This document shows, piece after piece, positions 4,338 to 6,027 of a stretch of 6,027 nt of DNA. Below the pieces are notes generated by a model. That model was given only the letters and a program-made list of their open reading frames with translations. It was not told the DNA's origin and made no database searches. Each line of letters opens with the position of its first letter. The first letter of the stretch is position 1. The position numbers were made by a program, and so were the translations under genes. The stretch lies in NCBI GenBank assembly GCA_021791075.1, contig JAJYXH010000035.1, positions 1 through 6,027 of the forward strand, read 5' to 3'. Origin of the DNA: Microcaldota archaeon. Lineage in GTDB: Archaea; Micrarchaeota; Micrarchaeia; Micrarchaeales; CABMGC01.

Positions 4338-4655
4338 ATGGACATAGCAATCTTTATTGCATACACACCTCTCAACAAAAGAATCAGGCTTACCAAAGAG
4401 AGATTAACGCGTATAATTGGTGTGCATCCTGTAATGAAAGGCTTGACAGAAAACATCAAGACGGCCTTAACAAGTCCAGAGATGATAAAAAGAAGCGTAC
4501 ACGACCCGAACGTATGGCTGTATTATATCTCGTATGGAGAAGTAAAAGGAAGGTATTTAATTATAGTCGTCAAAATAACTAATGGTGAAGGTTTCGTAGT
4601 AACAGGATATATTGCGGACAGAATAAAAACAGGCGGTAACATATGGCCAAAATAA
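4338..4655 (+). CDS. Putative toxin, DUF4258/RelE-BrnT-like small protein
   Basis: The protein has 105 aa, no signal peptide and no membrane helix. The C-terminal half has the arrangement I associate with DUF4258 and related RelE/BrnT-fold proteins: a helix ending SPEMIKRSVHDPNVWLYY (46-63), a strand RYLIIVVKI (72-80), then EGFVVTGYIADRIKTGGNIW (84-103), where TxYxxDxIKxGxxIW-type endings are typical. RelE/BrnT toxins are ribosome-dependent or free RNases. The catalytic residues here are not certain, so toxicity is inferred from the partner: its last 13 bases overlap the DUF2283 gene, and DUF4258-DUF2283 pairs are a recurring arrangement. GTGAT at 4328-4332, 5 nt before ATG, is a fair ribosome site. 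No private TATA box is seen. Confidence 0.75.
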   Translation: MDIAIFIAYTPLNKRIRLTKERLTRIIGVHPVMKGLTENIKTALTSPEMIKRSVHDPNVWLYYISYGEVKGRYLIIVVKITNGEGFVVTGYIADRIKTGGNIWPK

Positions 4656-4885
4656 GATTCTATTTCGACAAGGAAGGAGATACCTTGGACATAACCATAG
4701 GCGCACCTAAAAAGGCCATATCCGAAGAGCTGGAAGATGATATAATAGCGCATAGGGACGCAAAGACAAAGAAGATAGTGGGCTTCACTATATTGGGGTT
4801 TACGAAAAGATTCAAAAATACAAAAGAACCAAACGAGATAGACCTACCGTTAAAACTAAGGATAGATCCAATCTTATCTGCCTAA
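4643..4885 (+). CDS. DUF2283 family protein, putative antitoxin
   Basis: This 80-aa protein matches the DUF2283 pattern: an N-terminal beta hairpin KIRFYFDKEGDTLDITIG (3-20), then AISEELEDDIIAHRDAKTKKIVGFTILG (25-52), in which the E-E-x-E-D-D, D-x-x-x-K-K-I-V-G and I-L-G elements are characteristic. DUF2283 proteins are small beta-rich domains often encoded next to RelE/BrnT-like or DUF4258 genes, and are therefore considered candidate antitoxins; the function is not established. The start codon lies inside the last codons of the upstream gene (13-nt overlap in another frame), which implies coupled translation. The gene ends 24 bp before the tRNA-Gly repeat, so the pair fills the cassette almost completely. 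Confidence 0.8.
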   Translation: MAKIRFYFDKEGDTLDITIGAPKKAISEELEDDIIAHRDAKTKKIVGFTILGFTKRFKNTKEPNEIDLPLKLRIDPILSA

Positions 4886-4909
4886 TCTGCCTTTAGCCTG
4901 TTGATACGG

Positions 4910-4946
4910 AAGCCAAAAACCCTGGTTCAAATCCCGGCGTTCGCAC
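4910..4946 (+). repeat. Direct repeat / putative attR: orphan tRNA-Gly 3' half
   Basis: This is a copy of 4281-4317 with a single G-to-T change at 4923 that breaks one T-stem pair, consistent with loss of selection. No acceptor 5' strand or anticodon lies upstream, so it cannot be a working tRNA. A D-arm-like remnant (TAGCCTG at 4894-4900) precedes it. Confidence 0.8.
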
Positions 4947-4963
4947 CATCATCCTATTCCTTC

Positions 4964-4979
4964 GAAAAGACTTTTATAA
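4964..4979 (+). promoter_or_regulatory. Ancestral promoter of the 5161 gene, now separated by a MITE
   Basis: A purine-rich BRE-like GAAAAGAC precedes TTTTATAA (4972-4979). With the 144-bp element and one target copy removed, the TATA centre would lie about 31 nt before ATG 5161, a normal distance for a nearly leaderless archaeal gene. Today it lies about 185 nt away. Confidence 0.6.
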
Positions 4980-4991
4980 CACGTCCCATCT

Positions 4992-5001
4992 TATAGATCA
5001 G
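4992..5001 (+). repeat. Target site duplication, left copy
   Basis: TATAGATCAG directly abuts the left inverted repeat of the MITE-like element. Confidence 0.85.
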
Positions 5002-5145
5002 TAGGAACTTGACAAATAGTCATAAAGCGAATATAGGTATGTTGAATAACGAAATCATGAAAACGCCTTGATGACGAAAATATCTTGGAGTCTCCATTGA
5101 TATGAAATAAAAACAGGCCTGTTGAATTCAAATGTCAAGTTCCTA
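5002..5145. mobile_element. MITE-like element: 13-bp terminal inverted repeats, 10-bp target duplication
   Basis: The left end TAGGAACTTGACA (5002-5014) and right end TGTCAAGTTCCTA (5133-5145) are perfect inverted repeats. The flanks carry an exact 10-bp direct repeat TATAGATCAG (4992-5001 and 5146-5155), as left by a DDE transposase. The interior is AT-rich, has no coding capacity, and contains a 12-bp palindrome AACAGGCCTGTT (5112-5123) overlapping TTGAATTCAA (5122-5131). The perfect duplication suggests a fairly recent insertion. It needs a transposase in trans. The parent family cannot be named; a duplication near 10 bp is seen in IS4-type elements, among others. Confidence 0.88.
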
Positions 5146-5155
5146 TATAGATCAG
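5146..5155 (+). repeat. Target site duplication, right copy
   Basis: TATAGATCAG directly abuts the right inverted repeat; ATG of the next gene is 5 bp downstream. Confidence 0.85.
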
Positions 5156-5160
5156 ATATA

Positions 5161-5775
5161 ATGCCTTCCAGAAAACGCCTATTGATAATTGTTGCTGCAG
5201 CAGTAGTTACACTCTGGGCATTAGGGTATCTTTCGTATCATATCTTATCTGGCGTGCCGATTACTGCTCCTGCCTCAAACACGCTTAATTTCCAAAGATA
5301 CGGTGATATGATCTCTATAAACCAGATAGACTCCGTGTTGGGAGGCAACTGGACAGGGCAGTCGCCAATCTGCTCAAACCAGACGGCGAATCTGAGCAGC
5401 GATTTTGCTGCGGCCGCTGCAAAACAGGTGGCACTGGGCGAGTTTTTCTCGAATGAAATCCTCATCAACAACAAGAGTACGGGCATCTACGAGTACGAAT
5501 TCCTTGTAATAATCTATACCTTCTCAAACAATTCCTATACAAACAAGTTCTTCAATGCGTCACTGAATAACACGATCGCCCACAATTACAGTTATATTAG
5601 GGGGAGTCTCAATGGATCTAGCTACCTCTTTATCCCTAACGAAACTCCACTAATGCTCGCGGTTTATGGAGACCGTCTTATAAGCTTCAGTTATTTCAAA
5701 AACTCAAACAGTTTTGCCATTTCGCTCGACAGTTCCAGGCGGCTTTTGGCTTATCAACTGTCAAACCTTAAGTAG
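5161..5775 (+). CDS. Membrane-anchored surface protein rich in N-glycosylation sequons
   Basis: I do not recognise the family. The 204-aa protein begins with a short basic stretch (MPSRKR) and one hydrophobic helix at about residues 7-31, so it is either an uncleaved N-terminal anchor or a signal peptide, with the rest outside the cell. The external part holds ten N-x-S/T sequons (NWT, NQT, NLS, NKS, NNS, NAS, NNT, NYS, NGS, NET), a density typical of archaeal surface proteins of the S-layer environment, and many Asn, Ser and Tyr residues. No cysteine pair, protease or binding motif is evident. ATG 5161 is chosen because the upstream in-frame TTG at 5122 lies inside the MITE and the reconstructed pre-insertion promoter fits 5161. 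The insertion may have changed its expression; AAATAAAAAC at 5105-5114, inside the element, is a possible replacement TATA box. It is AT-richer than the ribosomal genes. Confidence 0.8.
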   Translation: MPSRKRLLIIVAAAVVTLWALGYLSYHILSGVPITAPASNTLNFQRYGDMISINQIDSVLGGNWTGQSPICSNQTANLSSDFAAAAAKQVALGEFFSNEILINNKSTGIYEYEFLVIIYTFSNNSYTNKFFNASLNNTIAHNYSYIRGSLNGSSYLFIPNETPLMLAVYGDRLISFSYFKNSNSFAISLDSSRRLLAYQLSNLK

Positions 5776-5917
5776 TTCTTCCATTCCACATGCCGACAAT
5801 GGACGATTAAGAATTAGACACGGCATTTGACATATTCCGCGACGTTTCCACAACCCAATTCACTATGGGAAAACGGGGCTCTAATCCCCTCTTACAGCCA
5901 CGGCTTTGGGACAAAAT
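5776..5917. other. Non-coding stretch, nothing identified
   Basis: This is the space between the surface-protein stop and the reverse-strand fragment. I see no tRNA, TATA box with a following start, or T-rich terminator. A 4-bp GGGG/CCCC pairing (5875-5878/5886-5889) is too weak to call. It may be the terminal region of the insertion sequence suspected at the right edge. Confidence 0.4.
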
Positions 5918-6025
5918 TCAATCACAGCCCATTCTGAAAAGGTTATGCAAAGCAACGATGCAGTCTATTGCAGTGCCTATTCTATCATCCCTTTTCTGCC
6001 ATATTTTCCAGCCAAACGCCCTTTT
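5918..6025 (-). CDS. Possible transposase C-terminus (5' part outside window)
   Basis: On the reverse strand one frame stays open from the right edge for 35 codons to TGA at 5920-5918. Its residues include KRAFGWKIW, then DDRIGTAIDCIVALHNLFR. An Ile/Val-rich helix ending in ALHNL close to the stop is reminiscent of the C-termini of DDE transposases. The fragment is short, so this is a pattern match and not an identification. If right, the end of an insertion sequence lies in 5776-5917, which would explain why that stretch has no gene. No terminal inverted repeat can be defined without the other end. Confidence 0.35.
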   Translation of the reverse strand, partial: KRAFGWKIWQKRDDRIGTAIDCIVALHNLFRMGCD

Positions 6026-6027
6026 GT

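Larger units (their letters stand above)
4281..4946 (+). mobile_element. Putative minimal integrated cassette at tRNA-Gly carrying a toxin-antitoxin pair
   Basis: Two 37-bp direct copies of the tRNA-Gly 3' half (4281-4317 and 4910-4946; one mismatch) bracket 592 bp that hold only the genes at 4338 and 4643. Integrases that target tRNA 3' ends leave this arrangement: an intact tRNA at one end and a 3' fragment at the other. The insert is visibly AT-richer than the ribosomal genes (for example 24 of 60 G/C in 4381-4440 against 39 of 60 in 3301-3360). No integrase gene is present, so it would be a decayed remnant or a cassette moved by an integrase elsewhere. The alternative is a tandem tRNA-Gly duplication whose second copy decayed around two genes: upstream of the fragment, 4892-4907 weakly resembles the D arm (shared TAGCCTG). 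Confidence 0.6.

Noticed and set aside
4328..4582. Alternative forward frame overlapping the putative toxin
   Set aside because: No domain is seen; the 4338 frame has DUF4258-like features and couples to the DUF2283 gene.
5122..5160. TTG start giving 13 extra N-terminal residues on the surface protein
   Set aside because: These codons come mostly from the MITE and the target duplication; ATG 5161 precedes the basic N-region and membrane helix directly.
5875..5889. GGGG/CCCC hairpin as a terminator
   Set aside because: Only 4 bp, no T tract follows, and archaeal termination does not depend on such hairpins.
1..6027. CRISPR array or replication origin
   Set aside because: No regularly spaced repeats, no origin-recognition-box-like repeat cluster and no cas or replication genes; the only direct repeats are the tRNA-Gly half, the MITE target sites and the promoter decamer.

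Overview
The window looks archaeal. It carries the archaeal ribosomal-protein order uS13 - uS4 - uS11, TATA/BRE-type promoters about 25-35 nt upstream of genes, GGTGAT-type Shine-Dalgarno sites, tRNAs without encoded CCA, and a tRNA gene broken by bulge-helix-bulge (BHB) introns. The Ala/Pro-rich ribosomal tails, the non-canonical tRNA intron and the sequon-rich membrane-anchored protein would fit an ARMAN/Micrarchaeota-like or other acidophilic archaeon. The lineage is an inference, not shown by the sequence.

Layout. 1-188: right end of an IS200/IS605-type element (C-terminus of TnpB plus the terminal hairpin). 220-918: aquaporin-family channel starting about 30 bp past the element end, with an unusual second NPA motif. 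1045-1593: orphan soluble protein with its own TATA box. 1616-1829: tandem promoters, then a class II tRNA-Ser(GGA) apparently interrupted by a 12-nt anticodon-loop intron and a 22-nt T-loop intron. 1841-3573: tight operon uS13-uS4-uS11, beginning 11 nt after the tRNA. 3607-4200: DUF218/YdcF-like protein, possibly the operon's last gene. 4244-4316: tRNA-Gly(TCC).

4281-4946: a 37-bp segment of the 3' half of tRNA-Gly is repeated at 4910-4946 (one mismatch). The repeats bracket an AT-richer stretch of about 590 bp that holds only two overlapping small genes, a DUF4258/RelE-like putative toxin and a DUF2283 putative antitoxin. This is the signature of a tRNA-targeted integration, here with no integrase. 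5002-5145: a 144-bp MITE-like element with 13-bp inverted ends and a 10-bp target duplication, inserted between a TATA box and the start codon of the next gene. 5161-5775: N-terminally anchored surface protein with ten N-glycosylation sequons. Right edge: a reverse-strand fragment that may be the C-terminus of a transposase.

The left and centre hold translation housekeeping genes of high GC. The left edge, the tRNA-Gly downstream region and the right edge are accessory and carry traces of at least three, possibly four, mobile-element events. The most informative observations are the doubly interrupted tRNA-Ser in the leader of the uS13 operon, the toxin-antitoxin cassette bracketed by tRNA-Gly repeats, and the MITE whose insertion can be read back to a reconstructed promoter.
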